Assembly: GCA_902465215.1 (NCBI GenBank)
Contig: CABQMM010000131.1
Location: forward strand, 1 to 5,012
Length of the DNA: 5,012 nt
Reading direction: 5' to 3'
From: an uncultured Bacillota bacterium
GTDB lineage: Bacteria > Bacillota > Clostridia > Peptostreptococcales > Anaerovoracaceae
The translations under genes and the position numbers were made by a program. Positions 4,957 through 5,012 of this stretch are shown here, in pieces. Every line of letters begins with the position of its first letter. Position 1 is the first letter of the stretch. The notes beneath the pieces are model-generated. The model saw only the letters and a list, made by a program, of their open reading frames with translations. It did not search any database and had not been told where the DNA came from.

Positions 4957-5012
4957 TTCGCAATTTCGTTCACACCGCTCATCCGCGCTGCATCTTTCGC
5001 CTTTGCACCCCT
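4845..5012 (-). CDS. Unrecognised protein, C-terminal tail (partial at right edge)
   Basis: A reading frame enters from the right edge and stays open for 55 residues, ending in TGA at 4847-4845. The visible part begins RGAKAKDAARMSGVNEIAKA and ends STLKEIRRLYD. It is rich in Lys, Ala, Glu and Ile and reads as amphipathic helix, with no membrane segment. The first half faintly resembles the Lys/Ala-rich helical region of small zinc-ribbon proteins of Clostridia, but I would not name it on that basis. The last part (from about residue 19 on) lies within the AT-rich inverted-repeat segment and uses AT-rich codons, so the natural C terminus may have been replaced by an insertion. An open frame of this length at an edge could also be chance. 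No clear terminator follows it. Confidence 0.35.
   Translation of the reverse strand, partial: RGAKAKDAARMSGVNEIAKAKCIFTYQIKILKRMACEFLQIKEVSTLKEIRRLYD

Noticed and set aside
1..5012. CRISPR array, tRNA, rRNA, riboswitch or T-box
   Set aside because: No regularly spaced repeats, no cloverleaf-like sequence, and no recognisable T-box or riboswitch core in any intergenic region on either strand by eye.

Overview
The window looks like chromosomal DNA from an anaerobic Clostridia-type Bacillota. The pointers are strong AGGAGG-type ribosome binding sites, intrinsic terminators with U tracts, a COG2984/COG4120/COG1101-type ABC transporter, and an M18 aminopeptidase of the bacterial form. The family or genus cannot be fixed from sequence reading alone.

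Left part (1-2441, + strand): an ABC uptake operon. It holds the C-terminal part of a substrate-binding protein (cut by the window edge), an integral membrane permease, and an ATPase whose start overlaps the permease stop. The gene order and protein types match the family that includes pneumococcal TrpXYZ (tryptophan uptake), but the substrate here is not settled. The 182-nt gap between binding protein and permease holds a GC-rich patch, a hairpin, and a terminator-like stem-loop whose U tract runs straight into the permease ribosome binding site. That suggests partial termination, giving more binding protein than membrane components.

Middle (2442-2765): a convergent intergenic region with an imperfect hairpin, a bidirectional intrinsic terminator, and a block of about 148 bp that is about 77% GC. 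The block has 12-bp inverted ends and a 15-bp internal hairpin, and resembles an intergenic palindromic repeat element.

Right part (2766-5012, - strand): a complete M18 aminopeptidase; a good intrinsic terminator; a 92-residue three-helix membrane protein resembling PQ-loop/SemiSWEET half-transporters; then an AT-rich stretch (about 32% GC) bounded by a 26-bp inverted repeat (24 of 26 positions pair). The right arm of that repeat lies inside the tail of an unrecognised reading frame that runs off the window edge, and base composition changes sharply at the arm.

The transporter and the peptidase would fit a peptide- and amino-acid-using anaerobe, but they are convergent and separately transcribed, so a functional link is only a guess. 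I see no undescribed gene system. The most promising leads are two non-coding structures: the GC-rich palindromic block and the AT-rich inverted-repeat segment.
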